From: Methylocystis rosea SV97 | GTDB lineage: Bacteria; Pseudomonadota; Alphaproteobacteria; Rhizobiales; Beijerinckiaceae | Reading direction: 5' to 3' | DNA length: 64,000 bases | Assembly (NCBI RefSeq): GCF_000372845.1 | Contig: NZ_KB889963.1 | Location: 1,856,146-1,920,145 of the forward strand | Part shown: piece after piece, positions 9,056 through 18,476 of the stretch | Layout: the number at the start of each line of letters is the position of its first letter | Position numbering within the stretch: the first letter of the stretch is position 1 | Program-made: the position numbers and the translations under genes | Notes under the pieces: generated by a model | What the model was told of the DNA's origin: nothing | Databases searched by the model: none | Seen by the model: only the letters and a program-made list of their open reading frames with translations

Positions 9056-9373
9056 ATGAGCGCTGCGCGCATGAAGAAGACTGCCGCTATTTTAGGCTTC
9101 TGCAGCGCGTGCGGGTTACTGCCGCTCGCCGCGTGGGCGCAGGCTTCGCAAGGCTATTCCGACTATCGCCAGTCGCTGATCGCCGGCGGCTGGAAGCCCA
9201 ACGTCGGCTACGGGCTGAAAACCGCCCGCGGCAAGCCCCTATATAAGTTTCCGGAAGTCGTCTGCGGTCCGACGCTCTGCAACGCCAAATGGCGCGATCC
9301 CCAGGGTCATGAAAAGGTCATTACGCTGATCCGCGGCCTCGAGGGGGCGGATCACCGCGTGGCACCACAATAG
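9056..9373 (+). CDS. Small secreted protein of unknown function
   Basis: 105 residues from the ATG at 9056, chosen because GAGGAGG lies about 9 bases upstream; an upstream in-frame start at 8981 lacks such a site. A Sec signal peptide (about residues 1-32, ending at AWAQA) is followed by a ~70-residue mature domain with two cysteines four residues apart (in VCGPTLCNAKW) near FPEVVCG. No known catalytic motif. Divergent from the multicopper-oxidase-like gene. Proteins of this size and layout are common and unannotated in Rhizobiales; no function is inferred. Confidence 0.72.
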   Translation: MSAARMKKTAAILGFCSACGLLPLAAWAQASQGYSDYRQSLIAGGWKPNVGYGLKTARGKPLYKFPEVVCGPTLCNAKWRDPQGHEKVITLIRGLEGADHRVAPQ

Positions 9374-9588
9374 CCAGCGGCGGCTGGCATCGCGCCGCGT
9401 CCATGCTATAGAGCGACGCCCGACGAATCGAGTTCGCGCTTGGGAGCGCCTTGGCGCGCCTTCAGACGCGCAAGGGACTGCGCCTTTTCGGGGGAACAGG
9501 ATCGTTTGAGAGGGAGTCGAACGGTTCGATTTCATCTCAAGCGATCCCGGTTCACGGGCAGGGAATTGAGGCGGCCCTACCGCCGATC

Positions 9589-9673
9589 GCGGGCGTGGCG
9601 GAACTGGTAGACGCGCCGGATTTAGGTTCCGGTGACGAAAGTCGTGGGGGTTCGACTCCCTCCGCCCGCACCA
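9589..9673 (+). tRNA. tRNA-Leu (UAG anticodon)
   Basis: Complete cloverleaf with the CCA end encoded. The acceptor stem pairs GCGGGCG (9589-9595) with CGCCCGC (9663-9669), followed by A and CCA. The anticodon stem CCGGA/TCCGG encloses the loop TTTAGGT, giving anticodon UAG. A long variable arm, typical of leucine tRNAs, lies before the T arm GGGGG-TTCGACT-CCC. It stands alone between a small secreted protein gene and tig; I see no other gene in 9374-9749. Confidence 0.96.
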
Positions 9674-9749
9674 GAGCCGCCTACCGTGGCAGTCGCATAA
9701 TCGTCGTCGCGCGCCGGCGACGTCGCAGTCATCAAGAAGGCTAATCGAG

Positions 9750-11096
9750 ATGCAAGTAACGCAGACCTCCTCGGAGGGCTTGAAGCAGGAATACAAGGTG
9801 GTCCTGCCGGCCGGCGAACTCGCCGCCAAGCTCGCCGCCCAGCTCACCGAGATCCAGGCGAAGAGTCAGATCAAGGGATTTCGTCCCGGCAAGGCGCCGA
9901 TCGGCCATCTCAAGAAGCTCTACGGAAAGAGCATCATGAGCGACGTGCTGCAGGAGGCGGTCAATGACGCCAACCGCAAGATCGTCGAGGAAAACGAGCT
10001 GCGAATCGCGCTCGAGCCGAAGATCGATTTCCCCGGCGGGCAGGAGGAAGTCGAGCGCGCGCTAACGGCAGAAGGCGATTTCTCCTATGTCGTCACGTTC
10101 GAAACGCTGCCGAAGTTCGACATCGGCGCCTTCGACGACATCTCCCTGGAGCGTCCCGTCGCCGAAGTGGCGGATGACGATATCGAGAAGGCGCTGCAAT
10201 CTCTCGCCGATCGTGCTCAGGAATTCGAGGCCAGGCCCGAAGGGGGCAAGGCGGAGAAGGGCGACCGACTGACGATTGATTTCACCGGCAAGCTCGACGG
10301 CGAGCCCTTTGAGGGCGGCGCGGGCGGGGACGTCGATCTGGTGCTGGGCGCGGGAACCTTCATCCCCGGTTTCGAGGAGCAGCTCGAGGGCGCCGCCGCC
10401 GGCGACCAGCCGGTCGTCAAGGTCCGGTTCCCCGAGGACTATGCGGCCAAGCAGCTCGCCGGGAAGGATGCCGAGTTCGACGTGACGGTGAAGTCCGTTG
10501 CGGCGCCAAAGACGCTCGGGCTCGACGAGGAGCTCGCCAAGAAATACGGCTTCGAGTCGCTCGAAGCGATGAAGACCGCCGTTCGCGGCAATCTTGAAGC
10601 CGATTTCGACAAGGCGTCGCGCGAAAAGATGAAGCGCGCGCTCCTCGACGCGCTCGACAGACGCTATTCCTTTGAGCTGCCCGAGAGCCTTGTCGCGCAG
10701 GAATTCGCCAATATCTGGGGCCAGCACGAGCAGGAAAGCCAGCGGGCAGGCCAATCCGTCGCCGAAGACGGCAAGACGGAGGAAGAGACGAAGGCCGAGT
10801 TCCGCAAGATCGCCGAACGACGCGTGCGGTTGGGGCTCGTACTGGCGGAGATCGGAAAAAGCGCCGAAGTGAAGGTGGACGAAAAGGATCTGACTGACGC
10901 TTTGGTCGAGCGGGCGCGCATGTTCCCAGGCCAGGAGAAGGCGGTTTGGGACTATTACCGCAACAATGAGCAGGCCCTCGCCCAGCTCCGCGCCCCGATC
11001 TACGAGGAGCGCGTCGTCGACCACCTCTCCAAGCTGATCAAGATCGCCGACAAGACCGTCTCCCGCGAAGAGCTGTTCAGGGAAGACGAGGAATAG
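9750..11096 (+). CDS. tig: Trigger factor, ribosome-associated chaperone and prolyl isomerase
   Basis: 448 residues, normal for the family. The N-terminal ribosome-binding domain carries the signature FRPGKAP (near residue 46), the central FKBP-type peptidyl-prolyl isomerase domain runs from about 160 to 245 (DRLTIDFTGKLDGEPFEGG, GAGTFIPGFEEQLEG), and the helical C-terminal chaperone domain follows. It binds the ribosome exit tunnel and shields nascent chains. clpP follows about 200 bases downstream on the same strand, the usual tig-clpP order, but clpX is not next. Confidence 0.97.
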   Translation: MQVTQTSSEGLKQEYKVVLPAGELAAKLAAQLTEIQAKSQIKGFRPGKAPIGHLKKLYGKSIMSDVLQEAVNDANRKIVEENELRIALEPKIDFPGGQEEVERALTAEGDFSYVVTFETLPKFDIGAFDDISLERPVAEVADDDIEKALQSLADRAQEFEARPEGGKAEKGDRLTIDFTGKLDGEPFEGGAGGDVDLVLGAGTFIPGFEEQLEGAAAGDQPVVKVRFPEDYAAKQLAGKDAEFDVTVKSVAAPKTLGLDEELAKKYGFESLEAMKTAVRGNLEADFDKASREKMKRALLDALDRRYSFELPESLVAQEFANIWGQHEQESQRAGQSVAEDGKTEEETKAEFRKIAERRVRLGLVLAEIGKSAEVKVDEKDLTDALVERARMFPGQEKAVWDYYRNNEQALAQLRAPIYEERVVDHLSKLIKIADKTVSREELFREDEE

Positions 11097-11303
11097 TCGG
11101 TCGTCCGGCTGTCTTCCCCGCAGGCGGCGGCGCTCCGCGAGGAAATCCGGGATCTCAGGCTCATGCGCACGGCGCGCTGCGGAAATCGTGGCGTGACGGC
11201 CGCAATCGAGTCTTTGCGTCCGGCGCGGGCGCAGATATATGACGGGTCAAGAGTTCACGGCGCAGGCGCATCAGCCTCCGCCGGACCACAGAGGCGATAC
11301 GCG

Positions 11304-11939
11304 ATGCGCGACCCAATCGAAAACTACAGCCAATATCTCATCCCACAGGTGATAGAGAACACTTCGCGCGGCGAGCGCGGTTTCGACATCTATTCCCGCC
11401 TGCTGCGCGAGCGCATCATTTTCATCACCGGGCCGATCGAAGATCACATGGCGTCGGTGATCATCGCGCAGCTGTTGTTTCTGGAGTCCGAGAATCCCAA
11501 AAAGGAAATCTCGCTCTACATCAATTCGCCGGGCGGCGTGGTGACCTCCGGCCTCGCCATCTACGACACGATTCAATTCATCAAGCCGAAGGTCTCGACG
11601 CTTTGCGTCGGGCAGGCGGCGTCGATGGGCTCGCTTCTGCTGGCCGCGGGCGCCGACGGTCTGCGTTATGCGCTCCCCAACGCGCGCATCATGCTTCATC
11701 AGCCGTCCGGCGGTTTTCAGGGTCAGGCGTCGGACATCCAGCGCCACGCGGAAGACATTCTGAAAGTCAAAAAGCGCCTCAACGACATCTATGTCCGTCA
11801 CACGGGCAAGGATTATGAGACGATCGAGCGCACGCTTGACCGCGATCATTTCATGTCGGCGGAAGAGGCGCGGAATTTCGGAATCGTCGACGCCGTTCAG
11901 GAGCGACGGCCTGACGACGAGAGCGACGCCAAGCGCTAA
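11304..11939 (+). CDS. clpP: ATP-dependent Clp protease proteolytic subunit
   Basis: 211 residues from the ATG at 11304, which gives the normal ClpP N-terminus; longer in-frame versions to 11163 have no family similarity. Catalytic triad: Ser107 in GQAASMGS, His132 in MLHQP, and Asp181. ClpP forms a double heptamer that degrades proteins unfolded by ClpX or ClpA. The gene follows tig but is followed by a biotin carboxylase gene rather than clpX, so the usual clpP-clpX-lon order is broken here. Confidence 0.96.
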   Translation: MRDPIENYSQYLIPQVIENTSRGERGFDIYSRLLRERIIFITGPIEDHMASVIIAQLLFLESENPKKEISLYINSPGGVVTSGLAIYDTIQFIKPKVSTLCVGQAASMGSLLLAAGADGLRYALPNARIMLHQPSGGFQGQASDIQRHAEDILKVKKRLNDIYVRHTGKDYETIERTLDRDHFMSAEEARNFGIVDAVQERRPDDESDAKR

Positions 11940-12013
11940 ACGCTGAAGGCGTCGGCCGCGTTTTCTGAGCGTCCGGCGCCAATTAGTTGAGGGATTGGGG
12001 CACTGGGGCGCGC

Positions 12014-14023
12014 ATGTTTCGTAAAATTCTAATCGCCAATCGAGGCGAGATCGCTTGTCGCATCATTAAGACGGCGAAGCGCATGGGACTTTCAACCGTC
12101 GCCGTCTATTCCGACGCCGACGCCGACGCGTTGCATGTCGAAATGGCCGACGAGGCCGTCCGTCTCGGCCCGCCCCCCGCCGCCCAGTCTTATCTGCTGA
12201 TCGATAAGATCGTCGCCGCCTGTAAGGAAACCGGCGCCGAGGCGGTGCATCCCGGCTATGGCTTTCTGTCCGAGCGCGCCGCCTTCGCCAATGCGCTCGC
12301 AGAGGCGAACATCGTTTTCATCGGCCCAAATATTCGCGCCATCGAGGCGATGGGCGACAAGATCGAGTCGAAGAAATTCGCCTCCGCCGCCAATGTCAGC
12401 GTCGTGCCCGGCTACCTTGGCGTCATCGAGAACGCCGAAGAGGCCGTTACGATCGCCAGGGACATCGGCTATCCGGTGATGCTGAAAGCGTCGGCTGGCG
12501 GCGGCGGCAAGGGCATGCGCGTCGCTTTCACCGACGCCGAAGTGATCGAAGGTTTCACGCGCGCGCGTTCGGAGGCGGCGTCTTCCTTCGGCGACGACCG
12601 CGTCTTCGTCGAAAAATTCATCGTCAATCCGCGCCACATCGAAATTCAGGTGCTCGGCGACAAGCACGGCAATGTCATCCACCTGAACGAGCGCGAGTGC
12701 TCCATTCAGCGCCGCAATCAAAAGGTGATTGAAGAAGCGCCGTCGCCGCTGCTGGACGAGAAGACTCGTCGCGAAATGGGCGCGCAGGCCATCGCGCTCG
12801 CCAAGGCCGTGAACTATGATTCGGCGGGCACGGTCGAATTCGTCGCCGGTCAGGACAAGAGCTTCTACTTCCTTGAAATGAACACGCGCCTGCAGGTCGA
12901 GCATCCGGTGACGGAACTCATCACCGGCATCGATCTTGTCGAGCAGATGATCCGCGTCGCGGCCGGCGAGCCGCTGCAACTCAAGCAGGAAAACGTCAAG
13001 ATCAACGGCTGGGCGGTCGAGAGCCGTATTTATGCCGAGGACCCCACGCGCAACTTCCTGCCTTCGGTCGGACGACTGGTCAAATACCGGCCGCCGGAAG
13101 AGAAGCGTGAAGGCGGCGTCACCGTGCGCAATGACACTGGCGTCACCGAAGGCCGCGAAATCTCGATCCACTATGATCCGATGATCGCCAAGCTGGTGAC
13201 GCATGCGCCGGACCGCCTTCGGGCGATCGTGGCGCAGGCCGACGCCCTCGATCGCTTCGTGATCGACGGAATCCGGCACAACATTCCGTTTCTGTCGTCG
13301 CTCATGCAGAGTCCGCGCTGGCGCTCAGGCAATCTCTCGACCGGCTTTATCAGTGAAGAATATCCGGAAGGATTTTCTTCGCCCGAGCCTCGCGGAGATC
13401 TGGCGCACACGCTTGCCGCGATCGCGACGCTCATGGACCACATCGGCAATGAGCGTAAACGCAAGATCTCCGGGCAGTTGCGCGGCGGACGGCCGGTCGA
13501 ATTCGAGCGCGAACGCGTGTGCATGCTCGGCGATCAGAGATTCGACGTCAGCGTCGAGGCGCAGGGCGAAGCGCTCATCGTGCGTTTCGCCGACGGCGAT
13601 CAGCGCGCCCATCGCGTTTCGACCCAGTGGCGTCCGGGCGAACTCGTGCTCGAAGGGGATGTCGACGGCCGCACGGTCTATGTGCAGGCGCGGCCCATCC
13701 TCAACGGCTATGCGCTGTCGCATCAGGGGGTCGACGTCACGGCGCGCGTCTATACCAAGCGCGAGGCGGAACTTGTCGCCTTCATGCCGAAGAAGAAGGA
13801 CGCCGGCGCCTCCAAGCACCTTTTGTGTCCGATGCCCGGCCTGGTGAAGACCGTCGACGTGACCGAAGGTCAGGAGGTCAAGGCCGGGGAAGCCTTGTGC
13901 ATGGTCGAAGCCATGAAGATGGAGAACGTGCTGCGCGCCGAGCGCGACGTGACCGTCAAGAAGATCCTGGCGAAGGCCGGCGACAGTCTTGCTGTCGACG
14001 CCGTGATCATGGAGTTCGCCTAA
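12014..14023 (+). CDS. pccA: Biotin-dependent acyl-CoA carboxylase alpha subunit, probably propionyl-CoA carboxylase
   Basis: 669 residues from the ATG at 12014 (the classical MFRKILIANRGEIA start). Biotin carboxylase domain at about 1-450 with an ATP-grasp loop ASAGGGGKGM near 165, a linking BT-like region, and a C-terminal biotinyl domain with EAMKMEN, biotin on Lys635. Length and the fused biotin domain match PccA/MccA-type subunits rather than AccC. It carboxylates biotin for transfer to propionyl-CoA by a PccB partner, which is not in the window. In bacteria with the ethylmalonyl-CoA pathway this step feeds methylmalonyl-CoA to succinate. Methylcrotonyl-CoA or geranyl-CoA carboxylase alpha are alternatives. 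Confidence 0.88.
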   Translation: MFRKILIANRGEIACRIIKTAKRMGLSTVAVYSDADADALHVEMADEAVRLGPPPAAQSYLLIDKIVAACKETGAEAVHPGYGFLSERAAFANALAEANIVFIGPNIRAIEAMGDKIESKKFASAANVSVVPGYLGVIENAEEAVTIARDIGYPVMLKASAGGGGKGMRVAFTDAEVIEGFTRARSEAASSFGDDRVFVEKFIVNPRHIEIQVLGDKHGNVIHLNERECSIQRRNQKVIEEAPSPLLDEKTRREMGAQAIALAKAVNYDSAGTVEFVAGQDKSFYFLEMNTRLQVEHPVTELITGIDLVEQMIRVAAGEPLQLKQENVKINGWAVESRIYAEDPTRNFLPSVGRLVKYRPPEEKREGGVTVRNDTGVTEGREISIHYDPMIAKLVTHAPDRLRAIVAQADALDRFVIDGIRHNIPFLSSLMQSPRWRSGNLSTGFISEEYPEGFSSPEPRGDLAHTLAAIATLMDHIGNERKRKISGQLRGGRPVEFERERVCMLGDQRFDVSVEAQGEALIVRFADGDQRAHRVSTQWRPGELVLEGDVDGRTVYVQARPILNGYALSHQGVDVTARVYTKREAELVAFMPKKKDAGASKHLLCPMPGLVKTVDVTEGQEVKAGEALCMVEAMKMENVLRAERDVTVKKILAKAGDSLAVDAVIMEFA

Positions 14024-14047
14024 AAGGCGTCGCGCGCTGACGGCGGG

Positions 14048-14791
14048 CTACAGATTGAGGAACATGCTCACCGAGAGAATATGATTCATCCGGTGATCGA
14101 ACCGCTGCTCTCGCCGCGAGACGACGCGCGATTGGATGAGCTGGTTCATGTAGCCGATCTCCACGCGCGCCTTCTCGCTGAAACTATAGCCGAGGCCGGC
14201 GAAGCCGCGATTTTGATCGAAGCCAAATCGCGTTGCAGGCGTCGTTGAATTCAGCCGCACAAACACCTCATCCCAGAGCACGGCGCTCAACGGGGCGTTT
14301 TCCCAGAGCGGATGCGAAAAGCGCACAAATTGGCGCAGGCGCCATTCGACGGGGTTCACGTTCTGAATGAAGCGTTGCTCAAGGCGCGTGCGGCTTGTCA
14401 GGTCGCCGAAGGCGGCCTTGTCGGTCAGCAGGACCTGTTGCCAGATCCGATTTTCATGTTGCGTTTTGGCGTCTTGCGGAAAGGTCGCGATATGCGCGTA
14501 GCCGAGCCACAGGCTGGCCTTGTCGGATAGCGCATAGCCGACGCCGGCGCGGCCGAGCGCCTGATCGGCGGTAGCGCCATCGTTCCGAAAGCGCCCCTGG
14601 CTTTCCAGCCACAGCCGCCATTTTTCCAGACTCGGATCAATCGAGCCGAGCTTGGCGATGGTCGTGACGTTTTCCCAGATCCTGAAATCTTCGTCGACGG
14701 CCGCCGCTGGGCCGGCCGTCGCGAAAATTCCCAGCAAGGACCCGCCGCAAACGGCGACCCGCCTCGTCCTGTGAATTGTCGCCGCTGACAC
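14048..14791 (-). CDS. DUF2490 family outer-membrane-like protein
   Basis: 247 residues. A signal peptide (cleavage near PAAAV-DED, about residue 32) is followed by a domain matching DUF2490: alternating amphipathic strands, an early WEN segment, a central EQRF segment, an RLRQFVRFSHPL segment, and a C-terminal FLNL ending in a hydrophobic residue as outer-membrane barrels do. The function of the family is unknown; a small barrel is inferred. It lies 78 bases downstream of the SulP gene on the same strand and could be the last gene of the carbonate operon. Confidence 0.8.
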   Translation of the reverse strand: MSAATIHRTRRVAVCGGSLLGIFATAGPAAAVDEDFRIWENVTTIAKLGSIDPSLEKWRLWLESQGRFRNDGATADQALGRAGVGYALSDKASLWLGYAHIATFPQDAKTQHENRIWQQVLLTDKAAFGDLTSRTRLEQRFIQNVNPVEWRLRQFVRFSHPLWENAPLSAVLWDEVFVRLNSTTPATRFGFDQNRGFAGLGYSFSEKARVEIGYMNQLIQSRVVSRREQRFDHRMNHILSVSMFLNL

Positions 14792-14869
14792 CGCCGTCTC
14801 CGTGGAAATCGAGCACCCAGCGCATTGGAGCGACTCCTCTCACGCCAGTCAAACCACAGAGATGGTAGA

Positions 14870-16435
14870 TCAGGCCGCGACTGATGTTGGCGTGGGACGC
14901 GCCCGCTCCCGGAACAGGCCGTGCAGCGCATCCCAATCGAGCACCAGTTCGCCGCCGTCGCTGCGAAGTTGCTCGTCCCAGCTCGCGAGCAGATCGAGAC
15001 AGGCGTGATCGATATACTTCAGCTCGTTGAGATGCACATGGAGACGCGCGCCCCGCGGCAGGGCTTCGAAAGCGGCGGCGAGTTGCGGCAGCCGTATGAA
15101 AGTCGCGGCGCCCTCTAGGTGGATCACGGTCATGCCGTTGATCTGCTCCCTGCGGATGTTGAGATGCGAGAAGGTGTAGAGCAAGCGCGCGACCGCCAGA
15201 CCGACGCCAACCGCAATGCCGGTCAATACGTCGGTCGCGACCACCGTCGCGAACGTCGCCGCGTAGATGCCGGTCTCGATACGGTCCTGACCCCAGAGAA
15301 AGCGCGCGAATCCGAGATTGATCAGATTGATCCCCGCGTAGACCAGCACTGCCGCGAGGCTCGCCACGGGGATGATGCGGAGCACGTCAGGCGCGAGGGT
15401 GATGAACAGCAGAATCCACAGGCCGTGCAGCACGGTCGAAAGTCTCGTGCGCCCCCCCGCCGTGACATTGGCCGAACTGCGCACGATGACGCCCGATATG
15501 GGCAGCACGCCAAGAATTCCGCAAAGGAAATTGCCGACGCCCTGCGCCACCAGCTCCCTGTTGTAGCGGGTTCGCGGCGTGCGTCGCTGCATCGCGTCGA
15601 CGGCGGTCGCCGTCAAAAGCGATTCCGCGCTCGAAACGAACGCGAGCGACAGCGCCGCCGCCCACAGCGCGCCGTCGCCGATCCTGCCAAGGGTGTGAGT
15701 TGTCGGCAAATTCACCGCAGCCAAAAGATCGTCCGGCGCCGGGACATATTTGATGTCGAGGGCGAAGAACGCCGCGACCGCCGTCGCCAGGCCTACGCCG
15801 ATAAGCGGGGCGGGGAGAAAGGACAGCCATCTCGGCGCCCAGCGGCGCCACGAGAGAATAACGGCGACGGTGAGCAGCCCGATTACGGCGGCGGATTGGT
15901 GCGCCTCCATCGTCACGCCCTTCCAGACGGCAAGCGGCAGCGACCAGAGATTGATGACGCCGCCAAACTCCTGTCCCGTCCCGGGCGGCGTATCGTCGAC
16001 CATTACATGAAATTGCGACGCGAAAATCAGCAAGCCGATTCCGGCGAGCATGCCCTGAATCAGCGCGGGCGCGACCGCCCGGAACACCGGTCCGAAGCGC
16101 AGGGCGCCGGCCGCAATCTGAATCACGCCCGACATTATCACGATGAGCCCGAAGACCTCGAAGCCGAGGTCCTTAATGAACACGGCGGCCATCACTGCCG
16201 CGCCATTCGCCGCGCCGCTCACTTGCAGAGGACAGCCCGAAAGCATGCCGACGACGATGCCGCCGATGACGCCGCTGATGAGGCCGACGGCGGCGGCGTT
16301 CTCGAAGGGAAAGCCGGCGACGAGCGCGAGACCCATCGACAAGGGAAGGGCGACGAGCAGCACGACGATGGAAGCGAAGACGTCGTCTTTAATCCTCGAG
16401 AGACGAGAAGGCGCGACATCAAGTTCTAAAGACAT
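14870..16435 (-). CDS. SulP family anion transporter, probable bicarbonate uptake
   Basis: 521 residues from the ATG at 16435, chosen because AAGGA lies 7 bases upstream. The SulP membrane domain (about 10-14 helices, residues ~20-415) is followed by a C-terminal STAS domain (~425-510; RGARLHVHLNELKYIDHACLDLL). SulP proteins carry sulfate, bicarbonate, chloride or dicarboxylates. The neighbour 44 bases upstream is a beta-carbonic anhydrase, and SulP-carbonic anhydrase pairs are typical of bicarbonate transport, so inorganic carbon is the favoured substrate. It could supply bicarbonate for carboxylases such as the acyl-CoA carboxylase encoded nearby. Sulfate cannot be excluded. Confidence 0.88.
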   Translation of the reverse strand: MSLELDVAPSRLSRIKDDVFASIVVLLVALPLSMGLALVAGFPFENAAAVGLISGVIGGIVVGMLSGCPLQVSGAANGAAVMAAVFIKDLGFEVFGLIVIMSGVIQIAAGALRFGPVFRAVAPALIQGMLAGIGLLIFASQFHVMVDDTPPGTGQEFGGVINLWSLPLAVWKGVTMEAHQSAAVIGLLTVAVILSWRRWAPRWLSFLPAPLIGVGLATAVAAFFALDIKYVPAPDDLLAAVNLPTTHTLGRIGDGALWAAALSLAFVSSAESLLTATAVDAMQRRTPRTRYNRELVAQGVGNFLCGILGVLPISGVIVRSSANVTAGGRTRLSTVLHGLWILLFITLAPDVLRIIPVASLAAVLVYAGINLINLGFARFLWGQDRIETGIYAATFATVVATDVLTGIAVGVGLAVARLLYTFSHLNIRREQINGMTVIHLEGAATFIRLPQLAAAFEALPRGARLHVHLNELKYIDHACLDLLASWDEQLRSDGGELVLDWDALHGLFRERARPTPTSVAA

Positions 16436-16479
16436 TTTCGCATCCTTTAATGGTACAGGTTCGCGGAAGCGGCGCGAGG

Positions 16480-17148
16480 TCAAACCTCGACGCTGACGCG
16501 TTCTTTCTCTTCGCGCGCAGGCGCTTCCGACGGCGTCGGCGCGCGCGCGAACTGGCGCGTCGCGGGGTCATAAACAAAGACTTCGCCTGTCTCGATCTTG
16601 TAGACCCAGCCATGCAGCCTCAGTTTGTCTTGCGCGAGAGCGGAGGCGACGACAGGATGCGTGCGCAGGTTTTCGAGTTGCGCGAGCACATTCTCCTGGA
16701 TGGCGACGTTGAGCTGTTCTGCCCCGGTTCTGTCCGCGTATTTTTCGTGCATGATGCGCCGTGTGGCTTCGGCGTGCGACAGCCAGTCGCTCAGCGCGGG
16801 AAAGGCTGTGGCCGGCGGCGGATCGAGCAGGCCCTTCATCGCCCCGCAATGCGAATGGCCGCAGACGATGATGTCCTTGACGCCAAGGCCGGCGATCGCG
16901 AATTCGATTGTCGCCGCTTCGCCGCCGCGTACGGCGCCGTAGGGCGGCACGAGATTGCCGGCGTTGCGCAGGATGAAAAGGTCTCCAGGCGCCGACTGGG
17001 TGAGCAGGCATGGGTCAATACGCGAATCGGCGCAGGTGATGAACAGCGTCTCCGGCGCCTGGCCTTGGGCCAGGCGTTCGAATAATTCGCGCTGGCTACC
17101 GAACACCTGCGACTGGAAGTGGTGTAGGCCTTCGATTAACCGCTGCAC
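16480..17148 (-). CDS. Beta-class carbonic anhydrase
   Basis: 222 residues. Interconverts CO2 and bicarbonate. All zinc and catalytic residues are present: Cys39, Asp41 and Arg43 in CADSR, and His98 and Cys101 in CGHSHCGA. No signal peptide, so it is cytoplasmic. It precedes the SulP transporter gene by 44 bases, forming an inorganic carbon operon, and follows a small secreted protein gene by about 90 bases. The C-terminal ~15 residues are charged and probably flexible. A divergent LysR gene upstream is the likely regulator. Confidence 0.95.
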   Translation of the reverse strand: MQRLIEGLHHFQSQVFGSQRELFERLAQGQAPETLFITCADSRIDPCLLTQSAPGDLFILRNAGNLVPPYGAVRGGEAATIEFAIAGLGVKDIIVCGHSHCGAMKGLLDPPPATAFPALSDWLSHAEATRRIMHEKYADRTGAEQLNVAIQENVLAQLENLRTHPVVASALAQDKLRLHGWVYKIETGEVFVYDPATRQFARAPTPSEAPAREEKERVSVEV

Positions 17149-17237
17149 CTTGAACTCCTATTGCTTAGCGTGAGATCGCGCCGGTGAAGTCGCGCTCCAA
17201 CCGCATGAAAACAGCCCGAGCGTCTCTGGCGGCCGCC

Positions 17238-17465
17238 TCAATTCAGGCCGCCGATTCCTTCATCCGCCTGCTCCGATGCGCCCAGGTCGTCGGCCGTCGG
17301 CGGTCGGCAATCCGCATCTGCGTTGCGCTTGCTCAATTGGCTAAAAAGGTCGCAGAGCAGGCAGTGTCCAGGAGCGCCGTCGATGAATTCGCGCCCGTTG
17401 GCGAATCCGGGCGACGCCAGCGCACCGGCCAAGGCCAGCGCGATGAGTGCGGAGCGATGCGCCAT
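17238..17465 (-). CDS. Small secreted protein with CxxC motif
   Basis: 75 residues. A strong ribosome binding site (AAGGAGAA, 6-8 bases before the ATG) and a clean Sec signal peptide (residues 1-22, ending GFA) support it as a real gene despite its size. The mature part has ~53 residues with three cysteines, two in a CLLC (CxxC) pair near residues 35-38 and one at DCRPP, plus an acidic Gly-rich tail. It is the first gene of the minus-strand run leading to carbonic anhydrase and SulP. Function unknown. Confidence 0.65.
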   Translation of the reverse strand: MAHRSALIALALAGALASPGFANGREFIDGAPGHCLLCDLFSQLSKRNADADCRPPTADDLGASEQADEGIGGLN

Positions 17466-17585
17466 TGCCTGTTCTCCTTTTCGTCGAGCGCCGCCGCGAC
17501 GCTGACGTCATCAAAGATGGCGCAGGGGATTGATATTGAAAATAAGGATATATAAATTAGTTACATCGATAAAAGCTATGGAACC
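17466..17585. promoter_or_regulatory. Divergent promoter region between LysR gene and carbonic anhydrase operon
   Basis: About 120 bases between divergent start codons. The right half (17525-17575) is strikingly AT-rich, with ATATTGAAAATAAGGATATA and a TTAGTTACAT stretch holding T-N11-A arrangements, as expected for LysR-type operators. The exact boxes are not defined by sequence alone. Confidence 0.45.
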
Positions 17586-18476
17586 ATGGACCGTCTCAAC
17601 TATCAGCATCTGTTCTACTTCTGGAACGTCGCCCGGGAGGGCGGCGTCACCCGCGCCAGCGAAAAGCTCGGATTGGCGCAGCCGACGATCAGCGGCCAGA
17701 TCGCGGTTCTGGAGGAGTCGATCGGCGCGCAGCTCTTCCGCAAGGAAGGCCGCAATCTCGTGATGACCGAAACCGGACGCACGGTGTTCAATTACGCCGA
17801 CGAAATATTTTCGCTGGGCCGCGAACTCGGCAGCGCCTTGAAGAACCGCGCCGGGGCGGTAAGCGTCAGGCTGAGCGTCGGCGTCTCCAACGCCCTGCCG
17901 AAACTCCTCGTCTATCGTCTGCTCGAACCCGCTCTCGCCGCGCATAATCAAGTCGTCTGTCATGAGGATAAGACCGAGCGCCTCCTGGCCGAACTGCCAG
18001 TGCACGGAGTCGATCTCGTGTTTTCAGACTGGCCTGCGACAGGCGCCGCGGATGCGCGGATCTACAATCATCCGATCGGCGAATGCGGGGTGGCTGCATT
18101 TGCGACGCTCGAACTGCAGCAGCGCTATCGGAAGAATTTCCCGCGTTGCCTTGACGGCGCGCCGCTCTTGCTGCCGACGACGAACACGGCGTTGCGCCGT
18201 TCGCTCGACCAATGGCTGGACGCCAACAGTCTCTTTCCGAAGATCGTCGCGGAAGTCGAGGACAGCGCCCTGCTCAAGACATTCGGGGCGGGGGGCGCCG
18301 GCGTCTTCATGGCGCCGACCGCCGTTCGCGCTCAGGTCGAGGAGCAATATGGCGTCAGATATATCGCGACGCTGGACGGCGTCACTGAGCGATTCTATGC
18401 GATCACCGCGCAGAGAAAAATCAAGCACGCGGGAGTCGCAGCCATCCTCGAGAGCGCCCGGGACTGGCTGATCTAA
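17586..18476 (+). CDS. LysR family transcriptional regulator, NhaR-like
   Basis: 296 residues. An N-terminal winged helix-turn-helix (residues ~4-62; LNYQHLFYFWNVAREGG, then LAQPTISGQI as recognition helix) and a substrate-binding-like effector domain with DKTERLLAEL and a VDLVFSDWPA segment, closest to the NhaR branch. NhaR responds to sodium in enterobacteria. Here the gene is divergent from the small protein/carbonic anhydrase/SulP operon, so a role in regulating that operon is inferred, perhaps tied to sodium-linked bicarbonate uptake. A proton antiporter gene lies 1.7 kb downstream across purKE. Confidence 0.9.
   Translation: MDRLNYQHLFYFWNVAREGGVTRASEKLGLAQPTISGQIAVLEESIGAQLFRKEGRNLVMTETGRTVFNYADEIFSLGRELGSALKNRAGAVSVRLSVGVSNALPKLLVYRLLEPALAAHNQVVCHEDKTERLLAELPVHGVDLVFSDWPATGAADARIYNHPIGECGVAAFATLELQQRYRKNFPRCLDGAPLLLPTTNTALRRSLDQWLDANSLFPKIVAEVEDSALLKTFGAGGAGVFMAPTAVRAQVEEQYGVRYIATLDGVTERFYAITAQRKIKHAGVAAILESARDWLI

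Noticed and set aside
9451..9744. A frame running through tRNA-Leu
   Set aside because: It spans a clear tRNA and has no ribosome binding site or similarity.
15119..16429. A 436-codon plus-strand frame opposite the SulP gene
   Set aside because: It is complementary to a clearly coding gene, with a skewed Arg/Asp/His composition and no domain.
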